Assembly (NCBI GenBank): GCA_029959085.1
Contig: JARWIR010000017.1
Span: 27,280,144-27,344,143 of the forward strand
DNA length: 64,000 bases
Source: Nemophila menziesii
Taxonomy: Eukaryota > Streptophyta > Magnoliopsida > Boraginales > Hydrophyllaceae
Direction: 5' to 3'
Position 1 is the stretch's first letter. The number at the start of each line of letters is the position of its first letter. Positions 9,149 to 18,376 of this stretch are shown piece after piece. Below the pieces are notes generated by a model. The model had not been told where the DNA came from. It searched no databases and worked only from the letters and a program-made list of their open reading frames with translations. Both the position numbers and the translations under genes were made by a program.

Positions 9149-11107
9149 ATGCATCAGTTCTGCTTCTTCTTACTCTTTTCACTTGGTCTATCTCTTGCTA
9201 TGGCCTACTACACTCATGATCCAGGTCCTATCCTTTTAACTCGGAGTAATTTTCTTTTGGGTATTATTGATTTCCGAATTATAAAACTAATTCTACACAT
9301 GCACTGCTGCTTTGTACCTACTATTAACTTTATCAGGGTGGAAGACTTTCTTGATGGGTTTAATTTAGCCATTCAAGCTCAATTAGATCACATGCAGAAG
9401 GTTTTTAATTTCTTTATAACTGAGAAGGCTAATTTTAAGAGTCTCATATACTATCTCATTAAGTATATCACTTCTACTGCTGCTTTTACCCCTAAGCTGG
9501 AATTTTTTAGTCACAATTATCCCTTCACTTGCAAATCTCTTATTATGCTCGGATGTTCAGTTATGCATGCTTGTTTTTTCGTATCTATGGATGACTTATG
9601 GCTACATTCAATTTATATTTTAATTAAAGGAAGTATTATGGAATATATTGCTTTATTTGTCCCATGTTTGGAATTCATTCCTCTGTTCGTTGGTCTCTCT
9701 GCTATGCGTATTTATTTGAAGAACTACAGAGCCCAAATTAAATCGATCAATGGATATTTCTATGTGATCTACGGCTCTTTTCATGGAAATTTCTCCTCTA
9801 ATCTCTTTATTATATTGTGTGTTACACCTGATACTCACCCAAGTATGTTTACTAATTCCCTCTATTACTACGTTTTTTATTGGTGCATTGACTTTTGTCA
9901 TCATACTCTCTTCACTGATTATCTTTGGTGTATAATGAGTTCTGCTATCATCCAACTTTATAGGAGGCGTAGCCTCTATAATTTACCTGGCTATTATACT
10001 AATTTTTCTATCTGGGGTTGTTGTTGGATTTATATTAATCTCTTCAGCAATCTAATGAATAAGATATTATTTGGGAGAATCTTCCTTCTAGTGATTATCA
10101 GCCGCACTCACCCATTATTTTATATTATGTATCTACCTGATATCTTCATCAAAACGGCAGAATTTCTCTGTAAGACTTCTGTATTGGACTTTATTCACTA
10201 TCATTGTGTGGAGATCGTTGACCTTTGGGTTCTCTGGCACTTCACTTCTAACTTAGAGGTGGATATCAGAATCTTTCTTCTGATTTCTAGGGGTGATAAA
10301 CATCCACGGTTACTTTCATATTTTATTCAAGAAGAATTGTCAGGTCATCACGAATTAGATTTATGCTTGGCTGTCTTTATGTTTTTTAAACTCGTGATTC
10401 AGGATTTTATCTGCTGTTTTGGAATTATCGTTATTCTTGACTGCGGCAACAAATATTGCCTTATGAATATCTATCTTATGCGTTTTTCCTTTGGTGGAAG
10501 ATCCTTCCAAGATTCACGCTTCATTTCTTTTATCAACATTTGGTCCCTGCAGATTTGGAAAGTTGAAGAGATCCTTGGCCTAAAGAATGTGGATACAAAG
10601 TATTTTGGCCCAAAGACAGTTGGTACAAAGATCGATGGTGCAGAAATTGTTGGCAGTTTATTCCTTTTCTTTCCCTTTAATATGATGTTTGAAAATTATC
10701 CCATGAGGATTGATTCTTTAAAGGCTATTTTCTTTACACCTGAGAAGAACAAAATGTGCTGTTTATATAGATTTTGGAAGTATATTCACTCTTCTGGTGG
10801 AATTAGGGAAATAAAATTGGATTTTGAACATGTAGTAGAGAACGGTGGTGATAAAATTTGTAATACATAAATGATTTATGCAGAAGAGGAAGAAGAAGAC
10901 TTCTATGGTGATAATTTTCGAGCTAATGGAGAACTATTTTTTTATAAAGGAGATGACTGTCAAGGTCATCATGATGGTGTTTCAATTGAAGAATCCTCTA
11001 CTGACAAGGCCACGAGTACACAGGTAGTACTCGTGATGGAAAGTGGGCCTTTACTTGCTCATGTGGATGGCGGCCTGTCCCTTAAGAGGGCCGGGGTTGA
11101 TGGATAA
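9149..11107 (+). CDS. LINE-A ORF1-position frame: aromatic/hydrophobic protein of unknown family, one in-frame stop
   Basis: From ATG 9149 the frame is open for 573 codons, meets TAA at 10868-10870, and continues in the same frame from ATG 10871 for 78 more codons. It occupies the position of L1 ORF1 but shows neither the DUF4283-like domain nor the CCHC knuckle seen in LINE-C's ORF1. The N-terminus looks like a signal peptide: MHQFCFFLLFSLGLSLAMA followed by YYTHDPGP. The body is very rich in Phe, Tyr, Ile, Leu, Cys, His and Trp with many possible membrane segments, because the strand is T-rich. From about residue 475 come short repeats (KNVDTK, KTVGTK), and the part after the stop is acidic (EEEEEDFYGD). 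So long a frame is very unlikely by chance at this AT content. No function is proposed; a captured host sequence, a diverged ORF1, or a T-rich composition effect all remain possible. Confidence 0.5.
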
Positions 11108-12817
11108 TTGTCTTGTTTGGAACTGTCGAGGAGCGAGGGCACCCTCGACAAATAGTATGTTTAAGTCCCTTATTTCGAAATTTCATATTTCTGTTGCTTG
11201 TTTGTTAGAGGCTAAGTTAAAGTCTAGTAAGTTTGCTTATTGTAACCACTTTAAATCTTTTGCTCATTCACACATAATCAAACCCAGGGGAAGATCTTAT
11301 ATGTCTGGGGGGATTCTATTATTGTGGAAAGATTCCGTGAACCTGAGGGTTATAAACTCTACCTCTTCTTTTGTAATGGTTGAAATTATGGAGTCTAATA
11401 AAGAAATTTGGTACTTGGTGTGTGTGTACGCTCCTACTTGTGAGAATGAAAGGAATAAGCTATGGGAATCACTTTCAAAATGGTATTCAAATATAAAGGT
11501 ACCTACTCTTTTCATCAGGGACTTTAACGATATATCACGACATCGGAAAAAATAGGTAAAAGAGCAGCTAATTTTGATAGAATCATAAAATTCAATAATT
11601 TCATTAATCAAAATGAGTTGTTAGATTTACCAAGTAAAGTTGGTATTATACTTGGACGAATAAACGTAAGGGTGATGAAAATGTTAAGTAAAGATTAGAT
11701 AGAGGCCTCGCTTCTTTATCTTGGTGTGAAAAATTCCCTAATGCTACAATTCAAGTACCTCCGGCCATTGGATCCGATCATTCTCCGTTAATACTCTCCT
11801 TGGATGAGTCAAAAGCAAGGTTTGAAAAATACTTCATGTTTGAGTCAAGATGGCTAGAAAATGGAAATTGCAAAGAATTTATAAGTAAAACTTGGAGTAA
11901 ACAAGGTAATGTCCTTTCAATTAAAGATTTTTGTAGAAAGAGGGATGCCTTGTGTCTAGCTCTTACAGGATGGAGTAAAAAGATGTTTTGCAATAACCGG
12001 AAACTTATAGAGAAATATCAAAAAGAACTAGATATAATTCAAGATGAGGTAAGAACGGATTTAAACTGGAGGAAAGAAAAGGAAATATATGGGAAACTAG
12101 AAGAAGCTTGGAAGCAAGAAGAGCTTTTTTTGGGCGGATCGAGCTAGGGATCAATGGATAAAAAAAAGGAGAAAAGAATACAAAATATTTCCATGCGAAA
12201 ACTATTTCTAGAAGAAAGATCAATAAAATCAAAATAATCAAAAACAAGGATGGAATATGGACAAAAAATGAAGATGAAATTAAGAACATAATCCGAGATT
12301 ATTACATAGATCTATTTACAAATAAAAGTACAAATCAAGGAGAAAATATTTCGGAATATATACCTAACAAAATCTCCGGAAAAATGAATGAGGAATTAAT
12401 TATCATACCGGACGTTGAAGAAGTAAAAAAGGCTGCGTTTGATATGTCAGGATCAAAAGCTCCAGGGCCAGACGGATTGCCAGGTAATTTTTATCAAGAA
12501 AATTGGGAGACTCTCAAAGATGATATATTCACAGTGGTTAGGAACTTTTTTGAAAACAACACATCGCTAGAAGGTTTAAATGATACGCTTATTACGCTCA
12601 TCCCTAAAGGTGAATCCCAAGAATCAGTGGCGGACTATAGACCCATAGCGTGTCTTAACTTGATTTATAAAATTATATCTAAGATCTTGGCCAATCGATT
12701 ACAACCACTTATGGATGACATAATATCGCCTACTCAGTCAGCGTTTATAAAGGGAAGGAGCATACAAGACAACATCTTAATTGCCCAGGAAGTTTCTTTC
12801 TATCTTAAAAATAAAAG
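11100..12817 (+). pseudogene. LINE-A ORF2, 5' part: APE-type endonuclease and start of RT
   Basis: The start ATG at 11100 overlaps the stop of the upstream frame by 8 nt (ATGGATAA). The endonuclease begins MDNCLVWNCRGARAPS, has LLEAK (usual LLETK; the catalytic Glu is kept) and VYAPT. The usual GDFN motif reads IRDFND, an altered active-site segment. A frameshift lies near 11535 and further lesions at about 11690 and 12145. The SDHSPL endonuclease end is visible at about 11775. The RT N-terminus (12384-12817) has SKAPGPDGLPGNFYQ, LITLIPKG, DYRPIACLN and SAFIKGRSIQDNILIAQE. The frame is cut at 12817 by Athila-1 and resumes at 22710. Confidence 0.9.
12813..12817. repeat. Left TSD of Athila-1 (AAAAG)
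   Basis: AAAAG directly precedes the left LTR and is repeated at 22705-22709 after the right LTR. A 5-bp TSD is standard for LTR retrotransposons. Confidence 0.92.
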
Positions 12818-14346
12818 TGATGTCTCCTCATTTGTGATAGATTTATGTTAAGATGAAACATCATTTTTAGTGTTTTAGAAGTCAATAATGTCGATTTTCT
12901 TGAGTTTTAGTGCACTTTCCTATTTTGTGTCTTGATTTGTAGAATTAATGTTTTTAGAGCATATTGGGTTTAATTGTTTATTTAGTGTGTAGCTTTAAAG
13001 ATAATTATGGAGATTAATTAGAGTCCAAGTCAAAGACAACAACTTATGGAAGGAGATATGCATGGTAATTAGAGATAAGGAAAGAATTGCTAAAAAGATG
13101 GAAAAGGAAAAGCTGCCTAAAACTGGGATTCTGCAAAGATAGGCGTTTTTACCTAATAAAGAGGCCGAATTTGGTAGATTACTCCTAAAGGGCGTAGGAA
13201 ATTCTGTTGCGATTCTTTTGGTATCTTGTGGAGCAAAATCGGACCAATAATAAAGAAGTTATGACCAAAACAACGCAGCAGTGTTTATCTTTATTTCCAT
13301 ACGAATTTGAGTTGGGCTAGAAGTCCATTACCTTAACTCTTCCTCAAGAAAACGAATTAGGTCTTCAAAACACCTATAAATACACCCTTATATCACTTGT
13401 AAATCATCCTTGCCTCATAGTAATTAGTTCTTAAGGTTTTATTCTTCCAGTTTATTGTAGAGAGCAAGATGATGTCTTTTAGTATTTCTTTTAGTTTATT
13501 TCCTTCAGGTATGAACTAAACCTCCCATAGCTTGGGTTTTGCATATGTATAATCTATGAATTCTAATTCTTCTATCTAAATTTCTTTGGGAATTATATGT
13601 TTTAATCTGATATTAGCTTCTTACTTTATATTTGCTTATGTGTTTTGATTTAATGTCTTTCCTAGAATTGATCACTTTAGGATTGTTTTAAGAGTAGTTA
13701 GATGTTCTCCTTGACAGGGTGTTTAACTATTGAACCACCACATAATGTCTAGTGTCGATAGCAGTTCTGACAAAACATACTTCTAACTAGATAGTCATTA
13801 AGGTTTGTTTTAACCACAGTATCACCAAGACTTGCAGTATTTGCTTAGGGCCTTAGTGGCGTTTGATAACCCTATTTTAAATCACTTCTTGGTTGTGACG
13901 TAGCCCCCTTAGTCGCTCTCAAGGTCTAAGGTAGTGGAATTTAGAATCCTGACTAAGTATTACCAAGAGCTAATATTCTCCCTTATGAACTAGATCTATA
14001 GATAGAATTAGAAGGATTAGTGCATACTAGCAAAACCTAAGCTATACTTCTCATCTCATATTCTTAATCTTTTACTTTATTGTCTTTATTTTCCTAGTTT
14101 TAATTTAGTTTTAATTCATAAATTCGAAAAACCAAATATTTATTTACTGTCTTCTAGTTATTTACTTTTACTCGTTATCTGTTCCTACGCGTTTAACACA
14201 CTTAAGTCCCTGAGAACGAACTCTACTTATCATTAAAACTTGCATACGTCCTGTAATACTTGCAGTACTGTGCCTGTCTAGGGTGAGAGTGCATAGTTTT
14301 CCATACTTAATTTGATCTTATTTTTATCACACCCTAGGCGACACCA
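12818..14346 (+). repeat. Left LTR of Athila-1
   Basis: 1,529 bp, TG...CA ends. A good TATA box, TATAAATA, is at 13375-13382 and gives a U3/R boundary roughly 25-35 bp downstream. The same LTR family recurs in this window at 21176, 29996, 35891, 46823 and 62472. Confidence 0.93.
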
Positions 14347-14352
14347 AGTTTT

Positions 14353-14370
14353 TGGCGCCGCTGCCGGGGA
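14353..14370 (+). other. Primer-binding site, tRNA-Asp type
   Basis: TGGCGCCGCTGCCGGGGA lies 6 bp after the left LTR. It differs at one base from TGGCGCCGTTGCCGGGGA, the complement of the 3' end of plant tRNA-Asp, the primer used by Athila-like elements. The same 18 bases are found on the minus strand in Athila-2 (35867-35884). Confidence 0.85.
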
Positions 14371-14606
14371 CTTGTGTCTCGTTAGCGTGTGGGTTATCTA
14401 TTTCGAGTTTTAGTTTTTAATTAGTTTTTACTTTTCAGTTTTTAGTTTAGTTTTATTCTTTATTTTTTCCAGATTTACGCTTGGGTTGCTTTATTCTTTT
14501 TCAGGTTCTCACAGTGTTTAATTCTTGGCCTCCCTTACCGGAGCCTGAGAGGAGCTTCAGAGCTTATAACAAACGAATTCGTGAGGAAAGAACCTTGAGG
14601 AGAGTT

Positions 14607-17327
14607 ATGGCAGAACAAGTTATTGATCCGGAGTTAGTTTACTTTGCACCAGGAGGACCTCCTGCGTTTGTTCCACCTGGTGTACAACTGCCAGTAGGAG
14701 GAGGTAATGAAAATAATCTCAATAATCAACAGAACCGAGTTGAACAAGATCTACCTGGCCTTAACGTACCATTCCATGTTCAACCCATCGGTTACCGCCC
14801 TCCTGAGATTCCGAATATCAAATTTAGACCCGATCCGGGTATGCTTAGTCAATTTCAAAGTTTCGGACTCTATGCTGGTACTGCAATTCAAGATCCGGTA
14901 AAAGCGATTCAGAAGTTTATGCAGATTTGTGATGCCTACATTACTCCTGGCATTACACGCGAGCAACTGTATTGTCATATGTTTTCGTTTTTCTTGACCG
15001 GAAGGGCTAGCGATTGGCTAGAAAGACAACCACATGGAACCATTCACTCTTGGAGAGAACTTCAAGCCGCATTCTTTAACCGATTTTATCCGAAGAGCAT
15101 GAGACTTAAAGATCAAACCGAGCTTGCAAGATTTTCTCAAGAAGATGGAGAAACAGTGGGAGAATCATGGACAAGGTTTCAACAAAAATTAGCTAGATGT
15201 CCGCTCCATGGTTATACACCTGCTCTACAACTTGCTATATTCTATGAAGGTCTTGATTACAAGGGTAGAGATAAGGTGGATAACATTGGAAAGGGTAATT
15301 TTGTGTCCATGAATCACAATGAAGCTTCCGAGGTGTTAGAAAATATTATGGAACAAGAAAGAAGTTGGCCTTCAACGCGAGCTTCTGTAGCAAAAACCCG
15401 AGGAACGCTTCGTTTAGATGCAGAAACGGCGAACTCAGCTCAAATATCCTCACTAGAAAATCAAATCAAGGAGCTGAGAATCGCAATGGATAAGAATTTA
15501 GCTGCCACAAAGGTAATTCAAGAGGCACAAGGTTGTCAACAATGTGGAGTTAACGATCATTCATGGGAAGAGTGCGAAACAAATCCGCAATCTGTTTACT
15601 TCATATCCAACCGATGGGGCAACCGCAACCATCCAGGTATGCAGTATTCAAATTCACAAGGGGCCGCTAATCCTGGTCAATATCAATCGCGACCCCAGAA
15701 CAACTCTTACCAACAGAGAGGTCAATACCAAAACCAATATCAGAATCGACCTACTCCTCCGCAACAACCTGCTCAAGACGCCTATACCGATACTTTAGAG
15801 CAAAAAGCTTTACCTCAGTATCCGCAAGAAGGGTCTATGGACAATACACAGATAGTACAAGCTCTAGAACGTTTGAACACAACTGTAACCGCTCAAGAAG
15901 AAAAGGTCAGAGGACACGATGCCATACTTCAGATGCTAAGTACTCAATTAGCCCAAATAAACAAGCATCTAACAGAACAAAAGGAAGTAAAGGCAATCGA
16001 AGGAGGTGAAAACAATGTTGGTTTCGAAGCTTGCAAGGCTATATGCCTTGAAATCGAAAAAGAAAAGGAGGAAGCACCACATGCTGCCATTAGTGCCGTG
16101 GAAGTTCCCAGTGTTGAAGAAGAACCAACCGAGTCTAACCCCGAGGAGTCCGACTGTCTAGAAGTTTATCATCTGGAAAGCGATGAGGAAAGAGACGAGT
16201 TCATAGAGCTACTAAGAAAGGTGCAAGAGGAGATGCGATCAATGGTAGAGTATGCAGCGGAGATAGCAAGAGAGAAAGAGGAAGAAGCCTCAAAAGAAAA
16301 ATCGAAAGAAGAAGTGGCACCTGCTGTGCTAGAAGAGAAAGAAAAAGAGAAGGTGGAATCGCCACCTAGTGTCCAACCAGTATCATTAACTATTCCTGAT
16401 ACAAATCCTAAAGATGACACTATTTTCGAGACATTTGTAGAGGCGTACCAACCTCAAAATATCCACGCCCAAATGCTTGAAATTGCGAAGAAAGGACTTA
16501 CACCACAACAAGTTTATACGCAAGTTATTCCTGAAAAAGAAGCGAGTGTAGAGATCCCAAGAGAGAACCTGAGGGTTTCGAGAAGAAGCGAGAAAGAGCT
16601 ACCTACTAAGCTTAAAGATCCGGGAAGTTTCAACCTTCCTATTCAATTACATGGTAGGCTCAAGGTGAAAGCGATGTACGATGTGGGTTCTGGTGTGAAT
16701 CTTATGCCTAAGTCCGTGTTCGAGAGACTTGGACTTCAGAAATCAGAGAAAACTCCAGTGAAGTTGCAGTTTGCTGACAACTCAGTGAAGAGGACGTGGG
16801 GAACAGTGGAGGACGTCTTAGTCCGTGCAGGTAATATCGCCATCCCTACTGACTTTGTTATTCTTGAGTTTGATGCAGATAAGCAGGTTCCGATCATACT
16901 TGGACGGCCTTTCATGGCCACAAGTCAAAGTGTGATCAACTTCCAAGATGGGACCATCACCCTTCATGCTAAAAATGTATCCGAGACCTTCTATGTCTTG
17001 GGTAAGAAACCGAGGAAGTTGGATCCCACCGTACCTATCATCCACAGCCTTTCACATCACAAAGTCCCTCCTGAGGAGATCCACTTAAAACCTGTGGATA
17101 CTGAGCCAAACATTGAGTTTGGGGTTGGCCATGAAGTCCTATGGAAAGCCCACAAACGCGAGAACAGGCCACGAAGTTTCGAAGACTCGTGGATGGGACC
17201 ATTCATTGTCACTAAAGTTGTTTCAGCCAAGGTGATAGAAATTCGCCCCAAAACTGGGGTCAAGCGCAGATTAGTTGACGTTCATAGCCTTACTCGTTGT
17301 TGGGGAGGCTATATTCGCAAATCTTGA
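14607..17327 (+). CDS. Athila-type Gag-protease polyprotein with an integrase-C-terminus-like tail
   Basis: Intact frame of 906 aa from ATG 14607; the frame is open further upstream to 14481 without another ATG. Gag retrotransposon domain at about 60-290 (with WLERQPHGTIHSWRELQAAF, then FNRFYP); a CCHC-like knuckle C-x2-C-x4-H-x4-C at C310, C313, H318 and C323; a Gln/Asn-rich linker; an acidic coiled region (about 530-620, rich in E and K); then a retropepsin with active site DVGS at 692-695 and the flap-side IILGRPFMAT. The family norm is D-x-G-A, so DVGS is a small change and may still work. The last 50 or so residues (SWMGPFIVTKVVSAKVIEI) look like an integrase C-terminus and follow the protease without RT, RNase H or integrase core. 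Capsid formation and self-processing could remain; reverse transcription and integration must come from another element. Confidence 0.85.
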   Translation: MAEQVIDPELVYFAPGGPPAFVPPGVQLPVGGGNENNLNNQQNRVEQDLPGLNVPFHVQPIGYRPPEIPNIKFRPDPGMLSQFQSFGLYAGTAIQDPVKAIQKFMQICDAYITPGITREQLYCHMFSFFLTGRASDWLERQPHGTIHSWRELQAAFFNRFYPKSMRLKDQTELARFSQEDGETVGESWTRFQQKLARCPLHGYTPALQLAIFYEGLDYKGRDKVDNIGKGNFVSMNHNEASEVLENIMEQERSWPSTRASVAKTRGTLRLDAETANSAQISSLENQIKELRIAMDKNLAATKVIQEAQGCQQCGVNDHSWEECETNPQSVYFISNRWGNRNHPGMQYSNSQGAANPGQYQSRPQNNSYQQRGQYQNQYQNRPTPPQQPAQDAYTDTLEQKALPQYPQEGSMDNTQIVQALERLNTTVTAQEEKVRGHDAILQMLSTQLAQINKHLTEQKEVKAIEGGENNVGFEACKAICLEIEKEKEEAPHAAISAVEVPSVEEEPTESNPEESDCLEVYHLESDEERDEFIELLRKVQEEMRSMVEYAAEIAREKEEEASKEKSKEEVAPAVLEEKEKEKVESPPSVQPVSLTIPDTNPKDDTIFETFVEAYQPQNIHAQMLEIAKKGLTPQQVYTQVIPEKEASVEIPRENLRVSRRSEKELPTKLKDPGSFNLPIQLHGRLKVKAMYDVGSGVNLMPKSVFERLGLQKSEKTPVKLQFADNSVKRTWGTVEDVLVRAGNIAIPTDFVILEFDADKQVPIILGRPFMATSQSVINFQDGTITLHAKNVSETFYVLGKKPRKLDPTVPIIHSLSHHKVPPEEIHLKPVDTEPNIEFGVGHEVLWKAHKRENRPRSFEDSWMGPFIVTKVVSAKVIEIRPKTGVKRRLVDVHSLTRCWGGYIRKS

Positions 17328-17373
17328 CAGAGGTAACACGTCTAACTTTGAAAGACGTTAAACAAAAGTGCTG

Positions 17374-17391
17374 TTCGGGAGACAACCCGAA
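17374..17391 (+). other. Hairpin after gag-pro, conserved in Athila-2
   Basis: TTCGGG-AGACAA-CCCGAA: a 6-bp perfect stem with a 6-nt loop, 46 bp after the gag-pro stop. Athila-2 has TACGGG-AGACAA-CCCGTA at 34494-34511 (minus strand): the loop is the same and the second stem pair is changed on both sides. The flanking sequence GACGTTAAACAAAAGTG is also shared. Both Athila copies keep it although their coding regions have decayed differently. It could be a transcript-level signal such as packaging or RNA processing. Confidence 0.7.
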
Positions 17392-17544
17392 GTTTTTTAT
17401 GTTTTCATGTCTTTTACATTCTTAGTTTAAGTTTATTTTAGTTGTTTTTAGTTGATAATGCATATTTGAGAAAGGTATTAGTGTTTTTGGTGTGTAGGAA
17501 TCGGAGAAATCAAGTTAGGGAACGCGAGGAAAATTTTTGGAGCG

Positions 17545-17945
17545 CAAGAAAGCACCCCGCGGACTACCCTCACGGACTACCCCATGGTCCGCAGGGATGG
17601 TCCGCGAGGTCAAAACCCGTACCACGGGTAGCTACCGCGGGTTTAGGTCAGAAACGCGAAAAAATTCCACGGACCACCCCGCGGTGCACCGTGCCATGGT
17701 CCGCGCCCCAGAAACCCGTACCACGGGTTGACTACCACGGGTATTTTGACGGAGCAGCTACAGAAGCCGCGGTGTACCCCGCGGTACACCGGACCCTAGT
17801 CCGCGAGCCAAAAAACCCGTACCACGGGGTCCTACCACGGGTTTAAGTCAGTAAGCAAAAATTTTCGAGCATCAGATGTCACGGACTACCCCGCGGTGCA
17901 CCCCATGGTCCGCAGGGGTAGTCCGCAGCGCCGCCAGAGGAGAGA
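17545..17945 (+). repeat. GC-rich tandem-repeat island, about 100-bp period
   Basis: A GC-rich block in an AT-rich element. The motif AACCCGTACCACGGG occurs at 17614, 17713 and 17814, a period of 99-101 bp. Between copies are CCGCGGTGCACC, GGTCCGCG and other partly palindromic pieces. Athila-2 has a decayed version at about 34065-34345. An open frame of 134 codons (17442-17846) runs through it but repeats itself and is likely a by-product. Confidence 0.8.
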
Positions 17946-18376
17946 GAAAGTTACGGGATTGAGTTATAAAGGAGGTATTAAGCCTATTATTCCGAATTTA
18001 TTAAACCTCAACCCTCTCTTTCTTCTCCACAACTCTCCTAACTCCATTGAAGCTCATCAAAACCTTCACCAATCACCAAAACACTACCCAATCATCAAGG
18101 AAAACACATCAAACCTTCTCTCCACATCATTACAAGAGAGAATCAAGCTACCAATCATCACCAAATTCATTCAAATTGAAGAATCAAAGAGCCAAATTTC
18201 ACAAATTCATCACACAATTTCTAAAATCCAAGCCTACCCATTACAAATCATCCTCACCCACATAGAGATTCATCACCAATTCACCCATCCTAGGACAAAT
18301 CAAGCTTGTTCATCCATTAATTCAAGAGTTTAATTTTCAAGGGTTGCTAAAGCTTTGAGTTGGGGGTTAATTGGAG

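Noticed and set aside
9653..9955. A 100-codon minus-strand frame under the LINE-A ORF1-position frame, more ordinary in composition
   Set aside because: The long plus-strand frame is open over more than 570 codons and in line with LINE-A ORF2; the minus frame is short and is the expected hydrophilic complement of a hydrophobic frame.
9783..10055. A strongly hydrophobic stretch in another plus-strand frame that recalls mitochondrial NADH dehydrogenase subunits
   Set aside because: It contains stops, no known subunit aligns by eye, and any T-rich strand gives hydrophobic residues in all frames.
17442..17846. 134-codon frame through the GC-rich island as a gene
   Set aside because: The translation repeats with the DNA repeat and has no recognisable domain; open frames are expected in GC-rich repeats that lack stop-like triplets.
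18371..18376. A TTG start for ORF-B and a TTG start at 14481 for gag
   Set aside because: Plant nuclear genes start at ATG; the first ATGs are 18377 and 14607.
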